Shown piece after piece: positions 23,949-32,231 of a stretch of 43,816 nucleotides of DNA (within the stretch, counting starts at the first letter, position 1; each line of letters begins with the position of its first letter). The stretch is from UBA2108 sp002713215. Lineage in GTDB: Bacteria; Bacteroidota; Bacteroidia; Flavobacteriales_G; Salibacteraceae. The stretch covers positions 1 to 43,816 of the forward strand of contig CALAPY010000028.1 in assembly GCA_937891015.1 (NCBI GenBank), read 5' to 3'. The position numbers and the translations under genes were made by a program. The notes under the pieces were generated by a model. It was not told the DNA's origin. It searched no databases and was given only the letters and a program-made list of their open reading frames with translations.

Positions 23949-24131
23949 CTATTTTCTTGAAATGGGTTGATAACTGCATCGCAGTCTACCTCCAAAGTAA
24001 TTGGTCTTTCCTTTTTGGTAACTAAGACCTATGCATCCAGTTGGACTTATATCAGGGTAAAGTGTTAATGCCCTGTTAAATTGTTTAATGGAGCTTATAA
24101 ACTGATTTTTTAGCCCGACTTTCGCGTCCAA
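23949..24131 (-). pseudogene. Decayed TPR-protein fragment
   Basis: A short minus-strand frame reads QFISSIKQFNRALTLYPDIS then GLSYQKGKTNYFGG, a recognisable tetratricopeptide repeat (A-x-F-x-A-L-x-L-x-P-D...G-L-x-Y-x-K-G-x-Y). Past NYFG another frame continues as VDCDAVINPFQEN, the expected next TPR helix, so the remnant has a frameshift. It lies within about 360 bases between the membrane gene and the TonB receptor that contain no intact gene. It is probably a relic of a larger TPR gene; the alternative is chance similarity. Confidence 0.4.
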
Positions 24132-24141
24132 ATCTTTTCGA

Positions 24142-26601
24142 TTGCCGCGATTGAATCATATCCTAATTATTGCAGTTGCTTGTTGGCTAATGTTCCCAAA
24201 CATCCTTTCTGCCCAAAAACCATCGGGCAAAGGTGGACAGGGAAGGCAGATGGGAAAGGAAGCTAAACTCTCCATTTTGGGAAGGGTAATTGATGAAGAA
24301 AAAGAGCCGATTCCTTTTGTTTCTATTGGTGTTTTTAACTCCGTGGACTCTTCTTTGGTTACCGGTGGAACCACAGACGATAAAGGCTATTTTGAGCTAA
24401 AAGCACCCAAAGGCTCTTACTATTTGCAACTTAGTTTTTTATCCTTTGATACCCGCGTGATTCCTAATGTGGCCGTTGATAAATCCGATGTAAATCTCAA
24501 GACCGTCACAATGAAGCATTCTGCCACTTCTCTGGAGGCTGTGAATATTGAGGCTGAAAAATCGCAGATGGTTTTGAAGCTTGACAAAAGGGTTTTCAAT
24601 GTAGGTTCAGATTTATCGAATCGTGGTAAAAATGCCATTGATATACTCGAAAATGTTCCTTCTGTTGACGTTGACGTAGAGGGTAATTTAAGCTTGAGAA
24701 ATAGCCAGAATGTAAGAATCCTTATTGATGGAAAGCCTTCTTCATTGGTTGGAGTAAGTAGTAACGATGCGTTGAGATTGTTGCAAAGTGATATGATCGA
24801 GCGGGTGGAGGTGATAACCAATCCGTCGGCTCGGTACGATGCAGAAGGTGAAGTTGGAATTATCAACATTGTACTAAAGAAGGAGAAGAAAAAAGGCCTG
24901 AACGGAATATTTGAAGTTAACGCCGGCTACCCCAATCGTTTGGGAACCTCATTCAATGTAAATTACAGAAAGAACAAGCTGAATTTGTTTACAGGATATA
25001 GCATTAATTATAGAGAAAGGCCAGGACAGGGAGAAACCTATCATGTTTTCTACCAGCCCGATACTACCTATAGTTATCGATCAACCAGGGATCATAGCAG
25101 AAATGGTCTGAATCATAACGTAAGGTTAGGAGGAAGCTACGATTTTAATAAATACAATTCGTTAAGCGTTTCAAGTAATTATTCTTATAGTAGTGGTGTC
25201 AATACCGCTAAACTGGTTTACAAAGATTACAGCGAGAACAATGAACTGAGCCAAACATCAGTTCGGGATGAAATCGAAGACCAAAATCGGGAATCGGCCG
25301 GTTTGAGATTAAACTATACCAAACTTTTTAAGCGGCCTGATATGAAATGGAGCATTGATGCAAACCACTTCTTTAGTTTTTCCTTCGAGGATGCCCTTAT
25401 CGATCAAACAAGTGATTTGCCCGGTGTTGCTGCTACACAGCAAAAGGCAAAGACTGAAGAAGACGAAACCAATACCCTGTTTCAATCTGATTTTGAAATG
25501 CCAATTGGCAAGGAATCGAATGGAAAATTTGAGATGGGAATAAAAGCCAATATCAGGGAAATTAGTAACGACTATTTGGTTGAAGACAATGTAGGAGGAA
25601 CATTTGTACCTATCCCCGAACTGGACAACCACATGGTTTACAACGAAAACATTTATGCAGCCTATATTATGGTTGGTAACAAAACAAAAAACCTGAGTTA
25701 CCAGGCCGGGCTGAGGTATGAATACTCAGACGTTAAAAGCGATTTTAGAAGAACCAATGAGGTCAATCATAGAACCTATGGTAACCTTTTTCCAAGTGCC
25801 AATGTAAGCTACGAGTTTAAGAAAAACAGTTTTTTGCAAGCTTCCTACAGCAAACGTGTTTCCCGACCTCGGCACTGGTATTTGTTTCCGTTTTACAATT
25901 TAAGTGACAACCGAAACATTGCCAGGGGCAACCCCAATATAAACCCCACATTTACCGATGCGTTTGAACTGGGGTATATGAAAAAATGGGACAGGGCCAA
26001 TTTCTTAATCAGCCCTTATTACCGCTATTCGACTGGGGTGGTAGAACGAATCCTACTTGCCGATTCAAACCAGATTAACTATCGTTTTCCTGTGAATTTA
26101 GGATTTAGAAACGCCTTTGGCTTAGAGGTTTCCGGTAGTGGTGATTTATATAAGTGGTGGACCATGAATGGGAGTTTTAACTTTTACCGCGAAATTACCG
26201 AAGGAAGTTATAAAACACAGGATTACAGTGCAGACACTTATGCCTGGACCGCCAGGGTTGTTAGTAAATGGAAGGTCAAAAAGGCATTTTCATTTCAAAT
26301 TTCAGGGCGATATCATTCACCCCAAAAGACCATTCAGGGAACCCGAAAATCGATGTATAAAATTGACCTGGCCGGGGCGTTGGATGTGCTTAAAGGAAAT
26401 GGAACGCTTACTCTTAGTGTAAGGGACTTATTTAATTCCCGAATCCGAAGATCAGTTACCAATGGACCGGATTTCTATGACGAATCAGACTTTCAGTGGA
26501 TGTCTCGATTTGCGCAACTTACCTTTAGCTATCGCCTCAATCAAAAGAAAAGGAGAGGTAGATCCGGTGGAGAGTTTGACGGTGGAGATATGGGGAGGTA
26601 G
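24142..26601 (+). CDS. TonB-dependent receptor-like outer membrane beta-barrel protein
   Basis: About 819 residues. TTG at 24142 opens the frame; TTG 24151 (MNHILIIAVACW) is equally plausible, and no ATG is available. A signal peptide ends near LSAQ. A carboxypeptidase-regulatory-like domain (about 40-125, VIDEEKEPIPFVSIGVF...GYFELKAPKGSY) precedes a TonB plug (about 140-250, LDKRVFNV...GKNAIDILENVPSVDVD...VRILIDGKPS...IERVEVITNPSARYD, ending in IINIVLKKEKKKG). The rest is barrel strands with alternating aromatic residues. This matches the OMP_b-brl_3 'outer membrane beta-barrel' family of Bacteroidetes. The ligand is unknown. Confidence 0.85.
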   Translation: MPRLNHILIIAVACWLMFPNILSAQKPSGKGGQGRQMGKEAKLSILGRVIDEEKEPIPFVSIGVFNSVDSSLVTGGTTDDKGYFELKAPKGSYYLQLSFLSFDTRVIPNVAVDKSDVNLKTVTMKHSATSLEAVNIEAEKSQMVLKLDKRVFNVGSDLSNRGKNAIDILENVPSVDVDVEGNLSLRNSQNVRILIDGKPSSLVGVSSNDALRLLQSDMIERVEVITNPSARYDAEGEVGIINIVLKKEKKKGLNGIFEVNAGYPNRLGTSFNVNYRKNKLNLFTGYSINYRERPGQGETYHVFYQPDTTYSYRSTRDHSRNGLNHNVRLGGSYDFNKYNSLSVSSNYSYSSGVNTAKLVYKDYSENNELSQTSVRDEIEDQNRESAGLRLNYTKLFKRPDMKWSIDANHFFSFSFEDALIDQTSDLPGVAATQQKAKTEEDETNTLFQSDFEMPIGKESNGKFEMGIKANIREISNDYLVEDNVGGTFVPIPELDNHMVYNENIYAAYIMVGNKTKNLSYQAGLRYEYSDVKSDFRRTNEVNHRTYGNLFPSANVSYEFKKNSFLQASYSKRVSRPRHWYLFPFYNLSDNRNIARGNPNINPTFTDAFELGYMKKWDRANFLISPYYRYSTGVVERILLADSNQINYRFPVNLGFRNAFGLEVSGSGDLYKWWTMNGSFNFYREITEGSYKTQDYSADTYAWTARVVSKWKVKKAFSFQISGRYHSPQKTIQGTRKSMYKIDLAGALDVLKGNGTLTLSVRDLFNSRIRRSVTNGPDFYDESDFQWMSRFAQLTFSYRLNQKKRRGRSGGEFDGGDMGR

Positions 26602-26673
26602 AAATTCACAATTAATTCAGCATCCTAAATAGTGCGAACAAAATTTATTTATTATTGATTCCCTAAAGGAATT

Positions 26674-28884
26674 ATGAATAAAAACCTGCAGTCTAATGGG
26701 AATATGGGAACACTGCCCGTCTTTATGACGGCGATAAGTACCATTCTCGGGGCGATTCTGTTTTTAAGGTTTGGGTATGCTGTGGCTAATGTGGGGCTCA
26801 TTGGAGCACTCGCAATAATTCTTATCGGTCATTTGGTAACAATACCTACAGCTATGGCAGTAGCTGAAATAGCAACCAATTCTAAAGTAGAAGGAGGTGG
26901 GGCATACTACATGATTTCCCGTTCCTTCGGGTTAAACATTGGCGCAGCTATAGGAATCGCCTTGTTTCTGTCGCAGGCCATTAGCGTTGCATTCTATGTT
27001 ATTGCATTTGCTGTATCCTTTCAACCCCTGGGTGATCTCATTTTTCAAAGTTTCGGAATCTACATTTCCGATACCCTGGCCGGTTTAGTTTTTATGGTTT
27101 TGCTTTCAGCACTAATGCTCACCAAAGGGGCTGATATAGGTGTAAAAGCATTGTACCTGGTTGTGGCTATATTAACCGTTTCACTGGCTATGTTTTTTTT
27201 AGGTGGAACCTATTCAGAGCCATCTTATGATGTTACTGAAACGATTAGAAATCCTGATGATTTCTTTTATGTCTTTACGATAATTTTTCCGGCTTTCACA
27301 GGAATTGCAGCAGGGTTAGGTTTATCGGGAGATTTAAAAAACCCAAAGGTGTCTATACCCAATGGTACCATGTGGGCAACCATTGCCGGAATAGTGGTAT
27401 ATGTTGCGGTAGCATTCAAATTGTTCTACTCGGCTAGCTTGGACGATCTTGGTAATACCAATCATCTAATCATGGGTAAAATTGCTATTTGGGAACCCAT
27501 AATTCCAATAGGATTAGGATGTGCAGCCATATCATCGGCTTTAGGGTCTATTATGATTGCTCCCAGAACTTTGCAGGCATTAGGCGTTGACGAAGTATTT
27601 CCTGAGAAATTAAGTGTTTGGTTCTCAAAAGGAAAGGGGAAGTTTAACGAGCCATTCAATTCAACTATTCTTACCTGCCTCATTGGTTTCTTTTTTATTG
27701 CTATCGGAGATATTGATTTTGTAGCCCAAATTATCTCTATGTTCTTTATGGTTACTTACGGAGCAATTTGTCTCATTAGTTTCCTGGAACATTTTGCAGC
27801 AGATCCGAGTTATCGTCCAACTTTTAGGTCTAAGTGGTATTTCTCACTATTTGGCGCGATTCTTTGTTTTTACCTCATGTTTAAAATGAATACACCTTAT
27901 GCCATCTTATCCATTTTAATTATGGGTGGTATTTATTGGTGGGCAACTAAGGTGGGCAATACGGACAGGGATGTGGCCAAATTACTTCGGGGAGTTCTCT
28001 TTCAGCTCAACCGCGAAATAATGGTTTATATTCAGAAAAGATCTGCCAGTAAGGAAGAAGGATGGAGACCATTTATAATTTGTGTTTCAAGTCAAACGTT
28101 CAATCGTATTTCTGCATTGAATTTAACGCGTTGGCTAAGTCAACGACATGGTTTTGGTACCTACATTCATTTTATAGAGGGGTTTCTGGACAAAAAGACC
28201 TACCGATATTCTCAAATTACACAAAGAAGGTTGGTAAGCCTCATTCGAGGAACCAACAGTAAGGTATATCTTGATACCATTGTATCACCTTCCTATACCA
28301 GCGCTATTGCTCAAAGCATTCAGTTATCCGGTGTTTCCGGAAGGGGGAACAACCTCATCATATTTGAATTTCCAGAAGGTGAAAATGAACACTTGGAGGA
28401 GGTGGTGAAAAACTACAATTTGTTGCATGCAACCAACTTCGATGTGTGTGTGCTGAAAAGTACCCTAAAAGGTTTTGGTCGCCATCAAAGCATACATGTA
28501 TGGATATCGGCTAGGGATGTAGAAAACTCAAACATGATGATTCTTATGGCTTATATAATTAACGGTCATTCGGAATGGAGGGGAAGTGAGATCAAGATAT
28601 TCTCAGGATACATGGAGGGCGAGCTGAATGTAAAGACAGAAAGATTACTGAATGTAATAGAATCGGGTAGGCTGCCCATAAGCAAGAAGAATATTGAATT
28701 GATTCCGCAAGAGGGAGAACTCATTGGTTCCATTATCGAGCAAAAATCAGCCGATGCCGATCTTACTATTTTAGGTTATTCGAGTGAGCTGCTTGAAGAA
28801 AAGGGAATATCCATTTTCGAGGAATTCTCCGGGCTGGGCAACACTTTGTTTGTTAGCGCGTTTAAAGAAAAGGAGATAGAGTAA
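26674..28884 (+). CDS. SLC12-like amino acid/cation-chloride transporter with C-terminal domain
   Basis: A 736-residue protein. Eleven to twelve membrane helices of the APC fold lie in the first 440 residues, starting with GTLPVFMTAISTILGAILFLRFGYAVANVGLIG (first helix with unwound GAILFLR), then the EIATNSKVEGGGAYYMISRS element. Later helices end near YWWATKVG. The C-terminal 290 residues are soluble, with Rossmann-like and USP-like strands (FIICVSSQTF, DLTILGYSS), as in prokaryotic cation-chloride cotransporters. It is the SLC12 (Na-K-Cl) type of APC permease; the ion or amino acid carried cannot be read from sequence. The ATG is preceded by AAGGAATT, a fair Shine-Dalgarno. Confidence 0.82.
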   Translation: MNKNLQSNGNMGTLPVFMTAISTILGAILFLRFGYAVANVGLIGALAIILIGHLVTIPTAMAVAEIATNSKVEGGGAYYMISRSFGLNIGAAIGIALFLSQAISVAFYVIAFAVSFQPLGDLIFQSFGIYISDTLAGLVFMVLLSALMLTKGADIGVKALYLVVAILTVSLAMFFLGGTYSEPSYDVTETIRNPDDFFYVFTIIFPAFTGIAAGLGLSGDLKNPKVSIPNGTMWATIAGIVVYVAVAFKLFYSASLDDLGNTNHLIMGKIAIWEPIIPIGLGCAAISSALGSIMIAPRTLQALGVDEVFPEKLSVWFSKGKGKFNEPFNSTILTCLIGFFFIAIGDIDFVAQIISMFFMVTYGAICLISFLEHFAADPSYRPTFRSKWYFSLFGAILCFYLMFKMNTPYAILSILIMGGIYWWATKVGNTDRDVAKLLRGVLFQLNREIMVYIQKRSASKEEGWRPFIICVSSQTFNRISALNLTRWLSQRHGFGTYIHFIEGFLDKKTYRYSQITQRRLVSLIRGTNSKVYLDTIVSPSYTSAIAQSIQLSGVSGRGNNLIIFEFPEGENEHLEEVVKNYNLLHATNFDVCVLKSTLKGFGRHQSIHVWISARDVENSNMMILMAYIINGHSEWRGSEIKIFSGYMEGELNVKTERLLNVIESGRLPISKKNIELIPQEGELIGSIIEQKSADADLTILGYSSELLEEKGISIFEEFSGLGNTLFVSAFKEKEIE

Positions 28885-28907
28885 CCTATAATTCAGAGAA
28901 TAAAAAA

Positions 28908-28931
28908 CCCTGAATAAATCATTATTCAGGG
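28908..28931. terminator. Bidirectional intrinsic terminator
   Basis: A perfect 10-bp stem, CCCTGAATAA/TTATTCAGGG, with a 4-nt ATCA loop (28918-28921), flanked by AAAAAA on the left and CTTTTCGTTTT on the right. It lies between the transporter on the plus strand and superoxide dismutase on the minus strand, 24 nt past the transporter stop, so it can end transcription from both sides. Confidence 0.85.
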
Positions 28932-28960
28932 CTTTTCGTTTTATAAATTCTAATCAACTG

Positions 28961-29563
28961 CTAGATAGCTGCCGCATACTTTCTACTTACTTCGTCCCAA
29001 TTAATTACATTGAAAAAGTTCTCAATGTACTCGGGTCTCCTGTTTTGGTATTTTAGATAATAAGCATGCTCCCATACATCCAATGCCAAAATCGGAGTTC
29101 CACTGCATCCAGCATCCGGCATTAATGGATTATCTTGATTAGGTGTTGAGCAAACGTCAAGTTTTCCATTGTTAACATACAACCAGGCCCAGCCTGAACC
29201 AAAACGGGTTGCCGCAGCTTTTGCAAAAGAATCCTTGAAAGATTCGAACCCACCAAGGTCGGAATCAATTGCGTTCATCAAGTCACCACTTGGGGTTCCA
29301 CCGTTAGGAGACATAATTTCCCAAAAAAGACAGTGGTTGTAATAACCGCCACCGTTGTTTCGAATTGCTGTACCATAGTTACCAATGTTAGCAAGAATAT
29401 CTTCAATTGATTTTCCTTCACCATCGGTTCCTTCGATAGCATTATTCAAATTAGTGGTATATCCGTTATGGTGTTTGCTGTGATGAATTTCCATAGTCAT
29501 AGCATCGATATTGGGATCCAATGCGCTATAATCGTATGGTAAATCAGGTAGTTTAAAAGACAT
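28961..29563 (-). CDS. sodB: Fe/Mn superoxide dismutase
   Basis: A 200-residue cytosolic enzyme converting superoxide to hydrogen peroxide and oxygen. Metal ligand His in MEIHHSKHHNGY (about residue 27), the second His in NHCLFWEIM, and the DVWEHAYY motif with Asp and His ligands are all present. The N-terminal FKLPDLPYDYSALDP is the usual opening. sodA versus sodB (metal preference) cannot be decided by eye; GGYYNHCLFW and the GWAWL region are consistent with either. A TATATTTG box (minus strand, 29602-29609) lies 39 to 46 bases before the ATG and may be its promoter. A strong terminator follows. Confidence 0.95.
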   Translation of the reverse strand: MSFKLPDLPYDYSALDPNIDAMTMEIHHSKHHNGYTTNLNNAIEGTDGEGKSIEDILANIGNYGTAIRNNGGGYYNHCLFWEIMSPNGGTPSGDLMNAIDSDLGGFESFKDSFAKAAATRFGSGWAWLYVNNGKLDVCSTPNQDNPLMPDAGCSGTPILALDVWEHAYYLKYQNRRPEYIENFFNVINWDEVSRKYAAAI

Positions 29564-29601
29564 AATTAAATTGTATTTAATGTTTCAAAAAATATGAGCA
29601 T

Positions 29602-29609
29602 CAAATATA
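29602..29609 (-). promoter_or_regulatory. Candidate -7 promoter box for superoxide dismutase
   Basis: On the minus strand TATATTTG matches the Bacteroidetes TAnnTTTG consensus exactly, 39 nt upstream of the sod ATG. The -33 TTTG element is not clear at the expected distance, so only the -7 box is supported. Confidence 0.4.
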
Positions 29610-29644
29610 TAATTTACAAAAACGATGTTTGCCTTAAATAACAT

Positions 29645-29838
29645 TAATAATAAATGCCGTGTTATGGAATAGTGAGAGCAGTAACCACTCCATTTTATTA
29701 AGTCATTCCTGAGAACGAAGAGAGTTAGGAGTCCCTAATTAAGATAGGTAGATTAGTGTCACTGAACTCCTTTGTCGGTTCCCGAACAGCATCGAGAATG
29801 ACGAATCCATATTATACCATAACGCATTCATAATAAAT
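29645..29838. repeat. About 190-bp imperfect inverted-repeat element
   Basis: This fills most of the 310-bp gene-free gap 29564-29873. Outer arms ATAATAAATGCCGTGTTATGG (29647-29667; matched by 29811-29838 inverted, ATACCATAACGCATTCATAA) and inner arms GTCATTC/GAATGAC (29702-29708/29796-29802) are inverted copies, with GGAGT/ACTCC between them. The inner core (CATTCCTGAGAACGAAG) is related to the repeats at 56-277. No ORF. It is probably a REP/MITE-like intergenic element of unknown mobility. Confidence 0.55.
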
Positions 29839-29873
29839 TCCTGAACTATATATAGACCTTTTCTATGGAAACA

Positions 29874-30629
29874 CTATTTCTTCTTAAGGCCTTTAGTCTC
29901 AGAAACCCAGGTTCCGTAGGTAATGCTTAAACCGTTTTTAAAATAAAAAATGGCTCCGTAATGATGGGTAACCTTTAAGTATTCGTCGCCAATTCCGTTG
30001 GCGATGTGAACCCGTTTAACCATTTGCTTGTTTCCTTCCGTATATTCCTCTTCGGTCCATCCTTCAGGAAACAATGTGGCCAGGTATTTTCGGTAGTTTT
30101 CTGTGTTTTTGTATGGTTTATCTGCAGGAGTAGGTTCAGGTATTTTGGTTTCTACTTTTTTTGGTTTTGCTTTAACCGTTGGTGCCTCTTTTGGTAGCGT
30201 GTCTTTCACTACTATCTTTTCTGCAGCCGGAGCATCCAATGTTGGTTTGGAAGGAGGAATTGGTGGTTTGTTGTTAGTGGTGTCTGTATTTGTTGGACCT
30301 TCTGCTTTGGTATCTTCGGTTACCTTTACAGGTGGTGGTTCCTTTGCGGCTTGTTCTTTTTTAATCAAAAGGATTTTAATATCCCGAATTTTGGCTATCG
30401 TTTTTTGGTCATCAGGATTTAATTTAAGCGCTTCTTCATAACTGCTTAGCGCTAATTTTAACTTTCCTTCCTGAAAATAACCATGTGCTTCATTCGATTT
30501 TTTATCAAATAACTCCAGTTGTTCTTGTTGTTTCCAGTACTCATCATAGTCCACCTTTTTTTTCTTCTTCTGTGCCTGTAAGGACAGTGAAATAAGGACA
30601 ATTAACAATAGAATAAACAGCCTTGACAT
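29874..30629 (-). CDS. Secreted TPR protein with Pro-rich linker
   Basis: A 251-residue protein with a signal peptide (FILLLIVLISLSLQAQ) followed by KKKKK. Residues about 45-85 contain one tetratricopeptide repeat (AHGYFQEGKLKLALSSYEEALKLNPDD, quoted in parts: AHGYFQEGKLKLALSSY and EEALKLNPDD), then a long Pro/Lys/Thr-rich linker from 100 to 185. The C-terminal domain (NTENYRKYLATLFPEGWTEE, VKRVHIANGIGDEY, HHYGAIFYFKNG) is conserved-looking and beta-rich. It is probably periplasmic, acting in protein-protein contacts at the envelope. The basic cluster after the signal may aid membrane association. Family not named. Confidence 0.72.
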   Translation of the reverse strand: MSRLFILLLIVLISLSLQAQKKKKKVDYDEYWKQQEQLELFDKKSNEAHGYFQEGKLKLALSSYEEALKLNPDDQKTIAKIRDIKILLIKKEQAAKEPPPVKVTEDTKAEGPTNTDTTNNKPPIPPSKPTLDAPAAEKIVVKDTLPKEAPTVKAKPKKVETKIPEPTPADKPYKNTENYRKYLATLFPEGWTEEEYTEGNKQMVKRVHIANGIGDEYLKVTHHYGAIFYFKNGLSITYGTWVSETKGLKKK

Positions 30630-30758
30630 ACTTGGGATTTGGGCAAAGGTATTTCCCGTAAAATGTATTGTTGAAAAGATTTTGTCAATTTAACAACCTT
30701 CAATTGTGGAAATTCCATAATTTGGTATGCTCTTTTTAGGGAAATAAACAAAAGAATT

Positions 30759-30947
30759 ATGGGTCGAAGGACTATGTTGATATACACAAAAACCATTTTG
30801 CGAAAGGTGAGTTTCGACATTCGACTATTTCAAAAGGAGTTGAGAAAAGCGCTTACCATTTTATCAGATCGGGATGTTGAAGTACTAAAACGATGGGTAC
30901 TTCGTAATTTCTATACTCAGGCAGCCCCGGTTTTGTTGCCCGCTTAG
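30759..30947 (+). CDS. Small conserved Bacteroidetes-type protein
   Basis: A 62-residue protein, or 57 from ATG 30774, the more likely start because it begins MLIYTKTILRKVSFD. It consists of two helices: SFDIRLFQKELRKALTIL and DVEVLKRWVLRNFY. From memory, short Bacteroidetes proteins of the form 'YTKTILxKVSFDxxLFxKELxKA' are common and uncharacterised. No signal or membrane segment. Its last bases overlap the exosortase-associated gene end by 4 nt, tail-to-tail. Confidence 0.65.
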   Translation: MGRRTMLIYTKTILRKVSFDIRLFQKELRKALTILSDRDVEVLKRWVLRNFYTQAAPVLLPA

Positions 30948-31411
30948 GTATTTTTCCTGTATAGGTGTAGAGCGGGAAGTAAAAAGAATACCGCTAATGG
31001 TGATTCTATAAATTCGATAATATACCTGGATATAGTATATCCTTTATTCGGAATTCCCAATAGATAACCGAGTCCATAAATCAGAAAAGAAAGTGCGAAA
31101 ATTGCTCCAAAGAAAAGTGCGGTTATTTTTAGGTATTCTTTTTCCCTGAATATTGTTTTGACAAGGAATAAGCTTAACGCCAGAAAAAGAAAGGCAAATA
31201 AAAAGGTTAGAAAAAACTTAAGCCCGTATAGAGAAGAGGGTGACCAGGAATTTAATCCTGTTAGAAAAGAGGTTAATTCATATTGACTATTGCCATCGGT
31301 TAATTTTAAAGCACTTATTTTGGCATTAACACTCTCAAATATGAACTCGCGCAAAAAACCTGCGACAAAGAGAAGTATAATTCCAATCAGAATTTTAATT
31401 CTCTTGACCAA
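30944..31411 (-). CDS. Exosortase (XrtF-type) system-associated membrane protein
   Basis: 155 residues from TTG 31411 (LVKRIKILIGIILLFVAGFLREFIFESVN), four membrane segments: IKILIGIILLFVAGFLREF, GLKFFLTFLFAFLFLALSLFLV, ITALFFGAIFALSFLIYGLGYLLG, and SPLAVFFLLPALHLY. No ATG is in frame within the gene's start; a longer frame to 31525 is read-through of the exosortase gene. Overlap with the exosortase gene (31395-31411) is 17 bases, so the two are translationally coupled. The order exosortase then small four-TM protein matches the XrtF-associated family (TIGR04127-type) as I recall. The role is presumably to assist the exosortase. Confidence 0.7.
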   Translation of the reverse strand: MVKRIKILIGIILLFVAGFLREFIFESVNAKISALKLTDGNSQYELTSFLTGLNSWSPSSLYGLKFFLTFLFAFLFLALSLFLVKTIFREKEYLKITALFFGAIFALSFLIYGLGYLLGIPNKGYTISRYIIEFIESPLAVFFLLPALHLYRKNT

Positions 31412-31928
31412 CCTTTGATAGTTTATTGGCCCAGAAATACCAGAGCCCAAATACGTATGAATAGACAAGAATGGTAAAGGTGTAGGTATGATTAAAATCC
31501 AATGAGCTTGGATAGTATTTGGCAATTACCGCCAGTGCAGTTACTCGAATAACGTTTAGCAAATGAATGGTTACAATTCCAAAGGGAACAAACCATATTT
31601 TTTTGATCATTGGTCCGGGATACGCCAAAACAAATCCCGAAAAGAGAGCAAACAGGGTTAATCCATTGCAGGCATCACCAATCCAGACACCACTTGAGCC
31701 AACAATTCCAACCGTTTTTACATCGGGGCCATATATGTCAGGGGAGTGCGTTTCGAAACCGAGTATACTCAATAACGTATCGGTGTGATTAATAATTATT
31801 CCAATAACCCAATTGTCTACAATTCCTTGTGGTTGCAGCCAATTACTGTATAGGATAAACCATAGAAGGTAAAGTGAAAAGGCATAAATAATAAATCGGA
31901 AGAGGGGATTACTCCAGAGCCCTTTCAT
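31395..31928 (-). CDS. Exosortase family protein (XrtF-like)
   Basis: A 177-residue membrane protein. Catalytic signature GDACNGL (Cys at about residue 86), HLLNVIRVTALAVIA with the conserved Arg, and the FNHTYTF His motif near residue 144: the Cys, Arg, His triad of exosortases. Six or so hydrophobic helices. Exosortases cut and process proteins with a short C-terminal signal (PEP-CTERM-like) and transfer them to the cell surface. The PID-CTERM-like gene directly upstream (31943) is a likely substrate. Subtype (XrtF versus other Bacteroidetes exosortases) is tentative. Confidence 0.82.
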   Translation of the reverse strand: MKGLWSNPLFRFIIYAFSLYLLWFILYSNWLQPQGIVDNWVIGIIINHTDTLLSILGFETHSPDIYGPDVKTVGIVGSSGVWIGDACNGLTLFALFSGFVLAYPGPMIKKIWFVPFGIVTIHLLNVIRVTALAVIAKYYPSSLDFNHTYTFTILVYSYVFGLWYFWANKLSKVGQEN

Positions 31929-31942
31929 AATAAAGGGTATGT

Positions 31943-32170
31943 CTATCCCTTAGACTTCAGTTGATCGCTGATTTTCTTGCCACCCAAAGCAACACCGGCC
32001 GCAATTAAAACACTAATTCCGCCATCAATAGGAACGCAAGGCGGAGGAATACATCCTCCTTGTCCACCAGGTCCACCACCACCGGGAGGGCCTGCTAATA
32101 AATCTCCTCCTATTAGTAAAAACCCTAACAAAATCAACGATGGAACAAGTCCGTTAAGCGCGCTTTTCAT
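31943..32170 (-). CDS. PID-CTERM-type sorting substrate
   Basis: A 75-residue exported protein with a signal peptide (LVPSLILLGFLLIGGDLLAG), a Gly/Pro-rich spacer (GPPGGGGPGGQGGCIPPPC), then a C-terminal sorting tripartite signal: VPIDGGISVLIAAGVALGG (PID motif plus hydrophobic helix) and basic KKISDQLKSKG. This is the layout of a PID-CTERM exosortase substrate. It sits directly upstream of the exosortase gene on the same strand (14-base gap), so it is the dedicated candidate substrate, possibly made with the short proline/glycine arm as a surface tether. The two Cys in the spacer may form a disulfide. Confidence 0.82.
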   Translation of the reverse strand: MKSALNGLVPSLILLGFLLIGGDLLAGPPGGGGPGGQGGCIPPPCVPIDGGISVLIAAGVALGGKKISDQLKSKG

Positions 32171-32175
32171 AAATG

Positions 32176-32197
32176 AAACTATTATTGTTTAGTAAAA
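32176..32197. promoter_or_regulatory. Shared palindromic motif before the PID-CTERM gene
   Basis: AAACTATTATTGTTTAGTAAAA matches the palindromic region at 19750-19771 (AAACAATTATTGTTTTAGTAAA) with one mismatch over the first 15 bases and one extra T. It lies 6 bases upstream of the PID-CTERM ATG (minus strand), within the 61-base gap after the T9SS gene. Likely the same transcription factor binds both places. Confidence 0.4.
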
Positions 32198-32231
32198 ACT
32201 GATTATACAAAAATAACGATTTTCCTTTGTT

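Noticed and set aside
24142..24374. Minus-strand ORF antisense to the receptor start
   Set aside because: It is a shadow of the receptor's signal peptide and regulatory-like domain, with no independent feature.
31977..32192. Pro/Ala-rich plus-strand ORF over the PID-CTERM gene
   Set aside because: It is the antisense of the Gly-rich spacer and has no features of its own; the minus frame has signal peptide and sorting signal.
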